64,000 nt of DNA, from positions 4,154,001-4,218,000 of the forward strand of contig NZ_CP139972.1 of assembly GCF_034424315.1 (NCBI RefSeq), in the 5' to 3' direction. This DNA comes from Chitinophaga sancti. Its GTDB lineage: Bacteria; Bacteroidota; Bacteroidia; Chitinophagales; Chitinophagaceae. How positions within the stretch are numbered: position 1 is the first letter of the stretch; every line of letters starts with the position of its first letter. A program made the translations under genes and the position numbers. Below, piece after piece: positions 37,055-46,248 of the stretch. The notes beneath the pieces are model-generated. The model saw nothing but the letters and a program-made list of their open reading frames with translations. It was not told the origin of the DNA and ran no database searches.

Positions 37055-37088
37055 AGGACTTCTATTAATATGTTAGTATTAAAAAAGA

Positions 37089-40000
37089 TCAACCTATCTC
37101 CTGGTCCTGCTTTACAGGCAGGATAATAGTGAAAGTAGCCCCTTCTTTTTCACGGCTGTGCGCCGTGATAATTCCGTGGTGTTTTTCAATGATCTTACGC
37201 GTAACCGCAAGTCCTATGCCAGTTCCCTCATATTTGTCCTTAGTATGTAAACGTTGGAAGAGTACAAAAATTTTATCCAGGTACTTCTCATCAAACCCAA
37301 TCCCGTTGTCAGAAATGGTAACACAGGCATATGGGCCCTCCGGGTCAGCCACACTATCGAACTTTTTCTCCGCAATCCGGGTCGCCATAATGCTGATCAT
37401 CGGCTGCACATCCTTACGGGAAAACTTGAAAGCATTGCTCAGCAGGTTCTGGAACACTTGCCGGATCTGCGAAGGCACTGCCTCTATTGTAGGCATCTGC
37501 CCCACCGTTACAATTGCATTCTTTTCTTGTATCAATACCTCCAAATCAGACAAAATCTCCCGGATAATAGTCTCTAAAGGCACTTTTTCGAAGAAATTCA
37601 TCTGTGACAGGCGGGAAAATCTTAACAAATCATTGATCAGATTTGTCATCCTGCTACTGGAATTAATGATCCTGTTCAGGTAATCCACCGCTTTCTCCTC
37701 CATCTGATCCTGGTAACGCTCCCTGAGCATATTCCCAAACATATGGATCTTGCGCAAGGGCTCCTTCAGGTCATGAGATGCCACAAAGGCATATTGCTGC
37801 AATTCCGCATTACTGCTTTCCAGCTCATAATTTGCCTTCTGCAGGGCATTGGTTCGCTCCTGCACCCGCTGTTCCATCAGTTCTGCCAGCATTTTCTGCT
37901 CATGGATATCGGTATTGGTACCCACCCAAAGAATGGCAGTCCCAGCCAGGTCTTTCTGCACCCTGGTCCGTAACAGGAACCAGTGATATTGATTATCACT
38001 ACGTCTAATCCGCACTTCCAGCGAAAAATCCGCTTTCTTCCGGAGGGCATTATTCCAGGTACGACTCCATACCGGCACATCATCCGGGTGCAATATACTT
38101 TCCCAACCGGCATCCCTGATCTTCTCCATGGTCAGACCGGTATAGGTAACAAACTGTTTGTTTACAAAATTGATCTCGCCATTCGGCCACGCCGTCCACA
38201 GGATCAATGGCATAGACTCTGCCAGGAAGCGTTTCTCCTCCAGGCTCATCACCGCCTGTTCCTCTGCTGCTCTCAGGTTGGTTACATCCAGCATGGATCC
38301 CAGCATACGATAAGGAGTAGCATATTCATCCTGCAGGAGGTAGCCTCTATCCAGGATATGGGCATAAGTACCATCAGCTCTTAGCAAACGATACCCTTCT
38401 GACCACTGACTTTGCTTCGTATTCACCGCACGGCCAATGCTTTCCTGCACTCTCGCCCTGTCATCCGGGTGCACCTTCTCCAGCCAGAATGTGCGGTTGG
38501 CAGATTCCTGGTCCGGACTATACCCATAGATATTGTAAAAGTTATCACTCCACCACACCGTATTATTAGTCAGGTTCCAATCCCAGATTGTATCATTGGT
38601 TGCTTTGGAAACCAAACGGAAACGTTCTTCACTTTGTGTGAGCTCACGGGTCCGTTCCAATACTTTATCTTCCAGTGCCAAATTCAGGTTACGCAAACTC
38701 TCACGGGCTTTTACCAGCTCATTGTAATTGCTGCGTAAACGCTCTTCCGCATCTTTCTTCTCCGTTACATCATAGCAGGTGATCACAATACCATCCGAAG
38801 TTCTCACGGCAGACATCTCATACCAGATCTCCTCCTTATTATAATGTACCAATACCTCTGTATGTAAAACGCTACCTTGTTCCACCACCTGCACATACTT
38901 CTCAAATAATCCCTGCTGCATCAGCTGCGGAATGGATTGTTTCATAGACGGTGACTTGTGGAGCAACACATCTTTACCTATCAGTTTCGTAGCTGCACTA
39001 TTAGACGTAAGCAGGCGGAAATCAGTAACATTACCATTGCTACCAATCACAGACCTGAATGCCATAATCAGGCTGGTACTGGCATTGAATACCCCTTTCA
39101 GCAGCATATCCAGCTCCTTGATAGCCGTGATATCCACAAAGGTGATCACCACACCATCTATCTGTTTATCCTGCCTGATATATGGCATGATCTTCATCAG
39201 GCACATACTGCCATTACTCAGTACCAGTTCTTTTTCTAAAGTATGTTTTTGACGGATGACTGAATTAATATCATCAATCAGGCTATCCTGCTGGATATTC
39301 GTAGAGATATGACTGATAGGCCGGCCAATATCCGCAGCTATCAGGTTGATCATCTTCACCGCCGCCGGGTTGAACTTTCGGATCTGCATCCTGCTATCCA
39401 CAAATACCTGACCGATGTCTGTACTGCGGAAATAGTTATCCATATCATCATTCAGCTCCATCAGCTCTTTAATCTTGAGCTGGTGTTCTGTATTCAACGT
39501 ATGCAATTCCTCATTCAGGGATTGCAGTTCTTCATTACTACTTTGTAATTCCTCATTCGCAGACAGCAACTCCTCATTACTGCTTTGCAATTCTTCATTC
39601 GAAGTCTCAAGGCCTTCAATGGCCATCTGCAAATTGGTACGCGTTTCACCCAGCTCCGCTTCCAGCGACATGATGTGTTCATTCACACCTGCCGGATAAC
39701 TCAGCTCCTCTTTGTGTTCTGACAATAAAGCCGCTCTTTCCGGTTCTTCACCAAATACAATCAGCGTATGCTGCCCGTTGCCGGTATCAGGTCTGATCAT
39801 AATATTCACTAACCGGCTCCCTTCTTTCGTATTGAGTTTAATGCCTCTCAGCGTCGCCTTCTGCGTAGTTTTCCATGCCTGTCTCAGTGCCATGTTCAAC
39901 ACCATAGACAAGTCACCGGGCACCATTTTCAGCAGGTTCAGGTTCAGCTTTTTATCTGGTAAGGAAAGGTATTTTTTATAATTCCCTGTCGCTTCCCTGA

Positions 40001-41591
40001 TTTCATAATTCTTATCAATGTACACCGCTGCATAACCGAATTCTTCTGACATCACATCTCTGAATGCATCCTGCAGCTCCATAGCCAGCCGCTTCTCCTG
40101 CCCTAATAATCCTAAGACATTCGGACGCATTTCTCTTGACTGACGAATGTATTCCAGCGGACTATATAAATTTTCAGGAGGTGCAGATCGGGCAGCATCC
40201 GTTTTACGATAGAGCTTCCATTTTGCATTGATTTCCTCCAGTCCTCCCCTGATCAGGGCAGCAGATTCGCTGGTACCTAAAAATAGGTATCCACCCGTAT
40301 TCAGTGCAAAATGCAGGGAAGCCAATACCTGTCTTTGCAGCACATTGTCCATATAAATGAGCATGTTTCTGCAGCTCACCAGGTCATTCTTAATGAATGG
40401 AGGATCTTTGAGAATATTATGTCTGGCAAACACGATCTGCTTGCGCAGGCGGGGTACAATCTGGTAATGTTTATCTTCTTTCAGAAAATATTTCTTCACA
40501 ATAGCAGCATCCACATCCTTCAATACCGCTGCCGGATACACGCCCTTAGCCGCATATTCCACCGCATTACTATCGATGTCTGTTGCAAAGATCTTTACAT
40601 CCAGCCACTTGCCTTTCTTTTGCAGGAGCTGGTCCAGCAGAATGGCAAGAGAATAGGCTTCTTCTCCCGTACTACAGGCCGTAGCCCATACTTTCAGGAT
40701 CGCGCCTTCTTCCTTACTGTCTACCAGCTTATCCAACACCTGATCTCTCAGCACATCAAAAGCCGTACTATCTCTGAAGAAACGGGTCACCCCTATCAGG
40801 AAATCTTTGGCTAATAATTTACCCTCTTCCGGGCTTTGCCTGAGCAGCCCCAGGTATTCTTCTAAGGTCTTGAAACTGAACTGCGCCATGCGTTTTGCAA
40901 TACGGCGCGTGATAGTAGGAGACTTGTAATGATGAAAATCCTGTCCGCTGTTTTCTTGTACCAGCTTGAACACTTCTGGTAATAAACGTTCATCAATCTT
41001 ACCATTAAAAACATGCAGCGGCAGGTCCTGTATATAATTGAAAATCTCGCCTGGCATAAACTCCGGTGCGAGAATATAATCGATATTATCTGAGCCGATG
41101 GCGCTACGTGGCATGCCGTCAAACTTGGCAGTATCCGGGTCCTGCACCATCACCATCCCTCCTGCTTTCTTAATAGCACCAGCACCTCTTGTACCATCCG
41201 TACCAGTGCCTGAAAGGATGATGCAGATCGCCTGACGACCTTTATCTTTTGCAAGAGAAAACAGGAAAGTATCTATTGCCGTATTGGGGGCTTTCTCAAC
41301 AGGTTTCTGCATGAGCCGGAGCCGGCCTTTTTCTATAATAATATCTCTGTTGTTCGGAATTACATACACGCAATCATTTTCCACAGCCATATCCTCTTCC
41401 ACCTCACGTACCTGCATGTGGGTATGCTTGGATACCAGCTCCACCAACAGGCTTTTATAGTCCGATGACAGATGCTGTATAATCACGAATGATAGGTTGC
41501 CGTATTCCGGCATGTTATCAAAAAATTCATGAATTGCTTCCAGTCCACCGGCAGATGCCCCAATTGCCACTATGTAATTCGCTTTCTTCAT
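37089..41591 (-). CDS. CheB-CheR-coiled coil-PAS-histidine kinase fusion (1500 aa)
   Basis: Domain order: a CheB methylesterase (1-185) with catalytic Ser13 (GASAGG), His41 (IIQHLSS) and Asp133 (SGTGTDG); a CheR methyltransferase (about 200-465, VWATACSTGEEAYSLAILL and NDLVSCRNMLIYM); a coiled coil of SNEELQS-type heptads (650-715); about four PAS domains (717-835, 832-950, 990-1105, 1122-1240); HisKA with FVASHDLKEPLRKIHMFG (about 1270); and HATPase with NLLSNAFKFS, DNGIGFDEKYLDKIF and GTGIGLA (1370-1494). No receiver domain is fused. The HisKA box resembles phytochrome kinases, and the gene directly follows a kinase-less bacteriophytochrome, so it may supply the output for that sensor (inference). 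No chemoreceptor gene is nearby. The combination is known in bacteria but its substrates are poorly defined. Confidence 0.93.
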   Translation of the reverse strand: MKKANYIVAIGASAGGLEAIHEFFDNMPEYGNLSFVIIQHLSSDYKSLLVELVSKHTHMQVREVEEDMAVENDCVYVIPNNRDIIIEKGRLRLMQKPVEKAPNTAIDTFLFSLAKDKGRQAICIILSGTGTDGTRGAGAIKKAGGMVMVQDPDTAKFDGMPRSAIGSDNIDYILAPEFMPGEIFNYIQDLPLHVFNGKIDERLLPEVFKLVQENSGQDFHHYKSPTITRRIAKRMAQFSFKTLEEYLGLLRQSPEEGKLLAKDFLIGVTRFFRDSTAFDVLRDQVLDKLVDSKEEGAILKVWATACSTGEEAYSLAILLDQLLQKKGKWLDVKIFATDIDSNAVEYAAKGVYPAAVLKDVDAAIVKKYFLKEDKHYQIVPRLRKQIVFARHNILKDPPFIKNDLVSCRNMLIYMDNVLQRQVLASLHFALNTGGYLFLGTSESAALIRGGLEEINAKWKLYRKTDAARSAPPENLYSPLEYIRQSREMRPNVLGLLGQEKRLAMELQDAFRDVMSEEFGYAAVYIDKNYEIREATGNYKKYLSLPDKKLNLNLLKMVPGDLSMVLNMALRQAWKTTQKATLRGIKLNTKEGSRLVNIMIRPDTGNGQHTLIVFGEEPERAALLSEHKEELSYPAGVNEHIMSLEAELGETRTNLQMAIEGLETSNEELQSSNEELLSANEELQSSNEELQSLNEELHTLNTEHQLKIKELMELNDDMDNYFRSTDIGQVFVDSRMQIRKFNPAAVKMINLIAADIGRPISHISTNIQQDSLIDDINSVIRQKHTLEKELVLSNGSMCLMKIMPYIRQDKQIDGVVITFVDITAIKELDMLLKGVFNASTSLIMAFRSVIGSNGNVTDFRLLTSNSAATKLIGKDVLLHKSPSMKQSIPQLMQQGLFEKYVQVVEQGSVLHTEVLVHYNKEEIWYEMSAVRTSDGIVITCYDVTEKKDAEERLRSNYNELVKARESLRNLNLALEDKVLERTRELTQSEERFRLVSKATNDTIWDWNLTNNTVWWSDNFYNIYGYSPDQESANRTFWLEKVHPDDRARVQESIGRAVNTKQSQWSEGYRLLRADGTYAHILDRGYLLQDEYATPYRMLGSMLDVTNLRAAEEQAVMSLEEKRFLAESMPLILWTAWPNGEINFVNKQFVTYTGLTMEKIRDAGWESILHPDDVPVWSRTWNNALRKKADFSLEVRIRRSDNQYHWFLLRTRVQKDLAGTAILWVGTNTDIHEQKMLAELMEQRVQERTNALQKANYELESSNAELQQYAFVASHDLKEPLRKIHMFGNMLRERYQDQMEEKAVDYLNRIINSSSRMTNLINDLLRFSRLSQMNFFEKVPLETIIREILSDLEVLIQEKNAIVTVGQMPTIEAVPSQIRQVFQNLLSNAFKFSRKDVQPMISIMATRIAEKKFDSVADPEGPYACVTISDNGIGFDEKYLDKIFVLFQRLHTKDKYEGTGIGLAVTRKIIEKHHGIITAHSREKEGATFTIILPVKQDQEIG

Positions 41592-41610
41592 CTAAAGGTT
41601 TTATACCATA

Positions 41611-41646
41611 AACAAATGATGGGCCGGAAAGCGGGCATCATTTGTT
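41611..41646 (-). promoter_or_regulatory. Intercistronic hairpin between phytochrome and kinase genes
   Basis: A perfect 11-bp stem, AACAAATGATG/CATCATTTGTT (41611-41621 with 41636-41646), closed by a GC-rich loop. There is no T-run on the transcribed strand, so RNA processing or partial attenuation is more likely than full termination. Confidence 0.6.
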
Positions 41647-41677
41647 ATTACTTTTATAAAATTCGGCACTGAATACC

Positions 41678-43189
41678 TCAATCCATTGCCTTCACTATGT
41701 ACTCCAATATAAAATTGCGCAGGTGTTCTGCCATTGTCAGTTCCGTCTCACGCCATGGAACAGCAGTATTTCTTACCTGTTGTTGCCAGATACTAAACGA
41801 GTTCCGGGGATGGTATTGTATATTATCTTTCTCAAACCGGATCGCTTCATCCGGGTTGCCTCCCCACTTCACTTCCTGGATCACTTCCGGGCGGAACAGT
41901 ACCAGAAAATCCCCTTTCTGTGGTTGGATGCTGATAACCAACAGGCCACTGGCATTTTTAGCATATTGCACAGAAGGCTCATACACTGCCGGCAAACTCA
42001 ATTCCTGGTACACCCCTTTTTCCGCCGTACTCCTTATCCAGAGCAGGAGGTCTTTGAGCGCATGTTTATCAGGTACATTCCCAATGCTTTCCATTCTTTT
42101 ATTAAATACCATGGCAGCACCACTGGCATTAAAAAGTTGCAGTACATTGGTATCATGCCCAAGCAGGCCTTGTGGCAGATCATTGGTGGTATACACCTGT
42201 TCTACCAGCTTGGCGTGAATGTTATGCAGATCTGCATATTCGTCGCTATCTTCTTTATACGCAAGGGATATCACCCTTGCTGCAATGATGCCTGAGAGCA
42301 GTTCAAAAAATGCTCTTCCCTCATATGGCAGGTAGAAAGGCGTACGATGATGACAGGAAAATAATCCCCACAGCTGCCCGTCTTTTAATATACGACAAGA
42401 CATAGAGGTCATGATTTCCATATTCCTCATATATTCCAGGTGCACTGCAGGAACGGAACGAAGGTTGCAGCCAGACAGATCTGTAAATGCATTGGTGATA
42501 GGGTTAATGATCGGGTAAAGGCTTACCGGCACATAATCCCTGTTGGGAATCAGGCGGTACGGATTCTTGAGATACATAGCCCTGGCCTGCTTTGGAATAT
42601 CAGAAGCGGGGAAAGTAAGACCCAGGTATTGCTCCATTTCCGGCACAGAATCTTCTGCTATCACAGTTCCATTCCAGTCTTTGTCAAACTGGTAAACCAT
42701 CACCTTATCATAACCTGACAACTCTTTCAGCTGCGCAGCTGCTATCTGGCAGGCATCCTCAACAGAGGGAGCAGCATTGATGGCTGCCATGGCGTATTTG
42801 AGCTGCTGATAAATAGTAATAAACGAGTTTTCGGCAGTAGGTGTGCTTTGTGCTTCCATTTCCAGGATCACAGCTTCACCATTTATCTGCATGAGTACCA
42901 GGTAGTCTTTTGATGAGAAGGACAGGGTAAAGGGCACCGTTTCAACAATGCCTTCATTCACCCGCTTTTGCAATTGTTCCAGCTGAGAATCAGGAATGTA
43001 CCTGGCTAGTGGGGTATTCACAACTTCAGAAGGAGGGAGATCCAGCGCTTCCCCGATATTTTCACTCACCTGCACGATCTTGTAATCGCTCCTTTGCAGT
43101 ACAATCAATATTCCGTAAGGCTGTATCAGGTTGATCTGATGTAAAGGAACACTACCACAAAAAGTGGAGTCGTAGCTCTTTGTTTGCAT
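41678..43189 (-). CDS. Bacteriophytochrome photosensory core (PAS-GAF-PHY) without output domain (503 aa)
   Basis: Red/far-red photoreceptor module. PAS: Cys11 followed by PLHQINLIQPYG fits the biliverdin-attaching Cys and the IQPHG-type motif. GAF: GYDKVMVYQFDKDWNGTVIAED, then FPASDIPKQARAMYLKN with Asp197, then LRSVPAVHLEYMRNM (His250) and LWGLFSCHHRTP (His280/281), the chromophore-pocket residues. PHY: KWGGNP near 442-446 and the tongue motif PRNSF (461-465). The protein ends with the exit helix EHLRNFILEYIVKAMD, exactly where canonical phytochromes continue into a kinase. There is no frameshift and no remnant kinase after the stop. Upstream by 38 bp is the heme oxygenase that would make biliverdin. 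Confidence 0.93.
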   Translation of the reverse strand: MQTKSYDSTFCGSVPLHQINLIQPYGILIVLQRSDYKIVQVSENIGEALDLPPSEVVNTPLARYIPDSQLEQLQKRVNEGIVETVPFTLSFSSKDYLVLMQINGEAVILEMEAQSTPTAENSFITIYQQLKYAMAAINAAPSVEDACQIAAAQLKELSGYDKVMVYQFDKDWNGTVIAEDSVPEMEQYLGLTFPASDIPKQARAMYLKNPYRLIPNRDYVPVSLYPIINPITNAFTDLSGCNLRSVPAVHLEYMRNMEIMTSMSCRILKDGQLWGLFSCHHRTPFYLPYEGRAFFELLSGIIAARVISLAYKEDSDEYADLHNIHAKLVEQVYTTNDLPQGLLGHDTNVLQLFNASGAAMVFNKRMESIGNVPDKHALKDLLLWIRSTAEKGVYQELSLPAVYEPSVQYAKNASGLLVISIQPQKGDFLVLFRPEVIQEVKWGGNPDEAIRFEKDNIQYHPRNSFSIWQQQVRNTAVPWRETELTMAEHLRNFILEYIVKAMD

Positions 43190-43227
43190 AAAGACAGGTT
43201 AATCCGATATTTATAAAATGAAATGGA

Positions 43228-43803
43228 TCAGGCATTGGCTTGTGCCCACACTTTGAATTGCCTGAAAGTATCGGCAGCGGCTTCCACTAAACGTTTTTTC
43301 TGATCATCAGTACCATGGTATCCTTCGAGGTAGTGAACGAAGCTATCCCATTGGGTGCGGGTTTCCTCACCATAGCCGTTAAAAAATGATAAAGCCTGAG
43401 TAATCTCAGGCAGGGGGAGATTTCGTTGTATAATCTGACAGATGACTTGTCCACCGAGGGTTGAACCTTCCAGCACATACATCACACCCAGGGCCTGCGC
43501 ATTATCGTTTATTTCCGGGATATGCGTACAGGTAGGTGGAGGATCCAGGGGCGCACCATTGATCACGTTGATGTCCTGCAATAACTGAGTTGCCTTGCGG
43601 CGGTTCTCAAATCCACCAGGAAAGGATGTATCAATATGCGCTGCAATGTATTGTTCCAGCGGATAATAAAATCCGTAGAACAATTGCAGTAACCTGATAT
43701 ATGCTTCAGGGGAATTGGCTTGCTTAATCACCGGGATCAGGGTCCTCTCCAGGTCCTGATGTAATATGGCTGTACTTTCTCTTAACTGTTCAATCATTAT
43801 CAA
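43228..43803 (-). CDS. bphO: Biliverdin-producing heme oxygenase (191 aa)
   Basis: Cleaves heme to biliverdin, CO and ferrous iron. The proximal heme ligand is probably His15 in LRESTAILHQDLE; the distal helix LGVMYVLEGSTLGGQVI carries the Gly-rich kink over the heme. All-helical, normal length for the BphO type linked to bacteriophytochromes. The frame may start at the first or third codon (MIMIEQL). It lies between a response regulator and the phytochrome core, and the operon promoter shares the repeat motif found at heme-uptake genes, so its product could serve both chromophore supply and iron release. Confidence 0.95.
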   Translation of the reverse strand: MIMIEQLRESTAILHQDLERTLIPVIKQANSPEAYIRLLQLFYGFYYPLEQYIAAHIDTSFPGGFENRRKATQLLQDINVINGAPLDPPPTCTHIPEINDNAQALGVMYVLEGSTLGGQVICQIIQRNLPLPEITQALSFFNGYGEETRTQWDSFVHYLEGYHGTDDQKKRLVEAAADTFRQFKVWAQANA

Positions 43804-43863
43804 GTGTATGTGACAATGATTAAAAGTACTATGAATATTCGTGTACCGCGTGTGGAATTAATT

Positions 43864-44313
43864 CTACGGCAGTTGCACTACTGTAAACCAGTAGGCATGC
43901 AGCATACGGGTAAATGAAACCAGGTCCGAGAAATTGGAAGGCTTGATGGTGTAGCTATTCACTCCCAATTCATAACATTTTGAAATATCCTTGGCTTCGG
44001 TAGAAGTAGTGAGAATAATAATGGGTAGCCACTTAAGATTTGCATGTTCCTTGATTTCGCGTAATGCCTCCCTGCCGTCTTTACGGGGCATATTCAGGTC
44101 AAGCAAGATAATACTGGGGAAGGGGTATTTTTCTTCGTCCGCATATTTTCCCTGCCTGTTCAGGTAATACATTAACTCTTCTCCATTTTCAACAAAACGC
44201 AATTCAGTTTCAGCCCCACTCTCCTCAAATGCCACTTTTATGAGCTCCCGGTCGTCTGCGTCGTCATCAGCAACCAGTATACATTTTCTGGTACGTTGCG
44301 CCTTCTTGATCAT
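43864..44313 (-). CDS. Rcp1-like single-domain response regulator (149 aa)
   Basis: CheY-like receiver without output domain. Acidic pocket DDDADD (Asp17/Asp18), phosphoacceptor Asp72 in ILLDLNMPRKDG, switch Thr in IIILTTSTEAKDI, and Lys in SYTIKPSNF. The long spacing before ILLDLNMP and the KWLPIIILTTS segment are typical of Rcp1-type partners of phytochrome kinases. First gene of the response regulator-heme oxygenase-phytochrome-kinase series, with a leader of about 275 nt from the repeat-controlled promoter. Its partner is probably the CheB-CheR-kinase protein (inference). Confidence 0.92.
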   Translation of the reverse strand: MIKKAQRTRKCILVADDDADDRELIKVAFEESGAETELRFVENGEELMYYLNRQGKYADEEKYPFPSIILLDLNMPRKDGREALREIKEHANLKWLPIIILTTSTEAKDISKCYELGVNSYTIKPSNFSDLVSFTRMLHAYWFTVVQLP

Positions 44314-44594
44314 CCAGATTTAAATTTGACGGATAAAATTACTTAAATAAAGTCGCATATTACCCAAATTGCACAGAATAAGGCGTTTTATTGACAAAAA
44401 AACCAACATAAATTGGTCTACCAATTGCATGTTGAAACCCCTTGCCTGCCATTTAATGAAAATTGGGATCACTCCCCTAAATAGGGCCTGCCACCCTGTA
44501 AATCAGGATGGCAGGACTTGATACTTTTTAAAGAAATTTATGCTTATGTAGTTTTTGGAGTGTTAACAAACAGCAATTTGATAAGGAAGCTTCA
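44314..44594 (-). other. Structured leader of the photosensory operon
   Basis: About 275 nt lie between the predicted transcription start (near 44588) and the response-regulator ATG. It contains a 12-bp hairpin with one mismatch, CCTGCCA...TGGCAGG (about 44487-44516), a small CCC/GGG hairpin, then a terminator-like hairpin (44396-44434). A 31-codon frame starting at 44452 overlaps the terminator and is not considered a gene. Confidence 0.5.
44396..44434 (-). terminator. Terminator-like hairpin inside the leader of the response regulator-heme oxygenase operon
   Basis: The minus strand forms CAACAT/ATGTTG plus ATTGGT/ACCAAT (44404-44434) followed by seven T (44402-44396). It lies after the operon promoter and about 80 bp before the first gene, so it would stop transcription early unless bypassed. 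Confidence 0.7.
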
Positions 44595-44661
44595 CAAATG
44601 TACGCCTGATCTCAATTGCAGGCAGATCGGATCGGGAAAAGAAAAGACGCGATCGGGAAAA
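44595..44661 (-). promoter_or_regulatory. Repeat-controlled promoter of the photosensory/heme oxygenase operon
   Basis: -7 element TACATTTG (exact TAnnTTTG, 44595-44602 on the minus strand). On the plus strand GGGAAAA boxes lie at 44634-44640 and 44655-44661, 21 bp apart, with AAGACGCGA between them at +10. The proximal box begins 39 bp from the -7 element, the same geometry as the heme-uptake promoters. Confidence 0.75.
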
Positions 44662-44683
44662 AATGAGCAGGTATTCCTTACTA

Positions 44684-46243
44684 CTACTTTGTGTGCATTC
44701 TATCCTCTATCATACCAGTGAAAGATGCAGGGCCCATGTGAATCAGCGGTGCCTCAGCTGTTGCAACACCAATCTTTCCGGATGGATGACCGGATATATA
44801 ATTCAATGCAGCTGCAATACAATTCTCATTTGCATCCCCAAAATCATGTGTCACATCATCACTGGCAACAATATCCGGCGTCATACCCTGGAAATAATTG
44901 CCATCTCCATTTGCATTCTGCATGTAGAAATTAGACATATACACGGTATACTTATCAATCTTTACACCGAAGAAACCAACAGGTTTTCCGTAAGTCTGAC
45001 TACCTACCAACTTCACTGGCAGATAGGGTTTCAGGCTGTTGATCACCAATTCACTCGCAGAAGCAGTATTGCCACTTACTATAAAAATCACCTGTTTTAC
45101 CGTGTTCAGAGTCCCTACCTTTTTGAAAGAATAGGTATTCCCACTAATAGAATAATCAAGATCTGCATAGGTCGCTTTATGACCATTGTAGTCTACAGTA
45201 TTCCCATTTGCATCCAGGTAGAGCTGCTGTTTCAAAATAGTAGCCTTCCCGTTTTGCAGCAGGTCATTGAAGTACTCCGTATACATCGTCTTATCGTTCA
45301 GGGTAGACGGTGCAATGAGGTTGATCATTTCCTCTGCAGTTTGCGTATAGCCACCACCATTATATCGTAAATCGATGATGAGCGCGGTAACTCCCTGTGT
45401 GGCAAAAGTGCTGAAAGCACTTTCCAACGGCGCTTGCGAGCTGGACATTACAGAGAAACGACTATAGTTCAGGTACCCTACTTTCTGAGCCCCGGCGGTC
45501 AGAACCACAGTTTTCAAAACAGGATTAGTAGTATAGTTTGATTTGGTCAGGTTCACTTTGCCGGTAATGCCACCATTGTCAACAATAGTCATAGACATTG
45601 TCGTACCATTCAGCGCATTTTGAATAAAAGTGCTGCTGGATGTGGTAACAGTAGTACCATTGATCTGTGTAATCTTAAAACCTCGTGCAAGTCCGGCCTG
45701 CGCTGCAGAAGAGTTCGGATTTACATAGCGGATCCGCACATCAGCACTGATACTGATGCTTAGCCCAAAATCATCCCCCTTGTCAGTCAGAGATACCGTG
45801 CCGAGACGAGCACCCGTCAGGGAACCATCGTCAATAAAAGAATACTTTGGTGAACCAGCATAACCAGAGTACTCATATGAGTAGCCAGTAGCCGGATTTG
45901 TTTTTGATTGCGTAATGACGTACAACTCCTTTTCATAATTGGTCAATACATTGCTACCAGTAGCATATTGCCGGGGATTGAAAGTTGTGTAGTCAGGCAA
46001 AGCATCGTACCAAAGGTAGATCTGCTTAGCATAGAGATAGATAGAGTCAAGTGTCAATTGCTCACGGGTGCCATCTGTAGGAGATACGGGTGTTTCAGTA
46101 TCAGTATCGTGGTCCTTGCGGCAGGAAACGAAAACAGTGGCACAGGATAGGAGCGCTATAAGAATGGTCTGTTTCACCAGGGTGGATTTTAATGGAAATT
46201 TACTAAAAAAAATGGGCATTCGTCTAAATCCATACATTCTCAA
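44684..46243 (-). CDS. S41-family C-terminal processing peptidase, lipoprotein (up to 519 aa)
   Basis: Serine/lysine-dyad protease. The PDZ part is VNPNSSAAQAGLARGFKITQINGTTV (about 180-210). The protease core has VTALIIDLRYNGGGY, the nucleophile region VSGNTASASELVINSL, and Lys in SQTYGKPVGFFG. A lipoprotein signal ends in CATVFVSC. The longest frame starts at 46243, but the 41 residues before the lipidation Cys are too long for a signal; a GTG at 46177 (VKQTILIALL) or the ATG at 46219 fits better. Such secreted S41 lipoproteins often accompany nutrient-uptake loci, where they may process surface proteins. It lies downstream of the HmuY series across a long hairpin. Confidence 0.88.
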   Translation of the reverse strand: MRMYGFRRMPIFFSKFPLKSTLVKQTILIALLSCATVFVSCRKDHDTDTETPVSPTDGTREQLTLDSIYLYAKQIYLWYDALPDYTTFNPRQYATGSNVLTNYEKELYVITQSKTNPATGYSYEYSGYAGSPKYSFIDDGSLTGARLGTVSLTDKGDDFGLSISISADVRIRYVNPNSSAAQAGLARGFKITQINGTTVTTSSSTFIQNALNGTTMSMTIVDNGGITGKVNLTKSNYTTNPVLKTVVLTAGAQKVGYLNYSRFSVMSSSQAPLESAFSTFATQGVTALIIDLRYNGGGYTQTAEEMINLIAPSTLNDKTMYTEYFNDLLQNGKATILKQQLYLDANGNTVDYNGHKATYADLDYSISGNTYSFKKVGTLNTVKQVIFIVSGNTASASELVINSLKPYLPVKLVGSQTYGKPVGFFGVKIDKYTVYMSNFYMQNANGDGNYFQGMTPDIVASDDVTHDFGDANENCIAAALNYISGHPSGKIGVATAEAPLIHMGPASFTGMIEDRMHTK

Positions 46244-46248
46244 AGGCC

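Noticed and set aside
41697..42295. Long plus-strand open frames (173-190 codons) opposite the phytochrome gene
   Set aside because: They are antisense to a gene with clear PAS-GAF-PHY motifs and translate to no recognisable protein.
43228..44313. Response regulator and heme oxygenase belonging with the S41 protease upstream
   Set aside because: A promoter with its own -7 element and repeats lies between them, and the protease has no link to the photosensory genes.
44357..44452. 31-codon minus-strand frame (MAGKGFQHAIG...) in the leader of the response-regulator operon
   Set aside because: It overlaps the terminator hairpin and has no family likeness or ribosome-binding site; treated as part of the structured leader.
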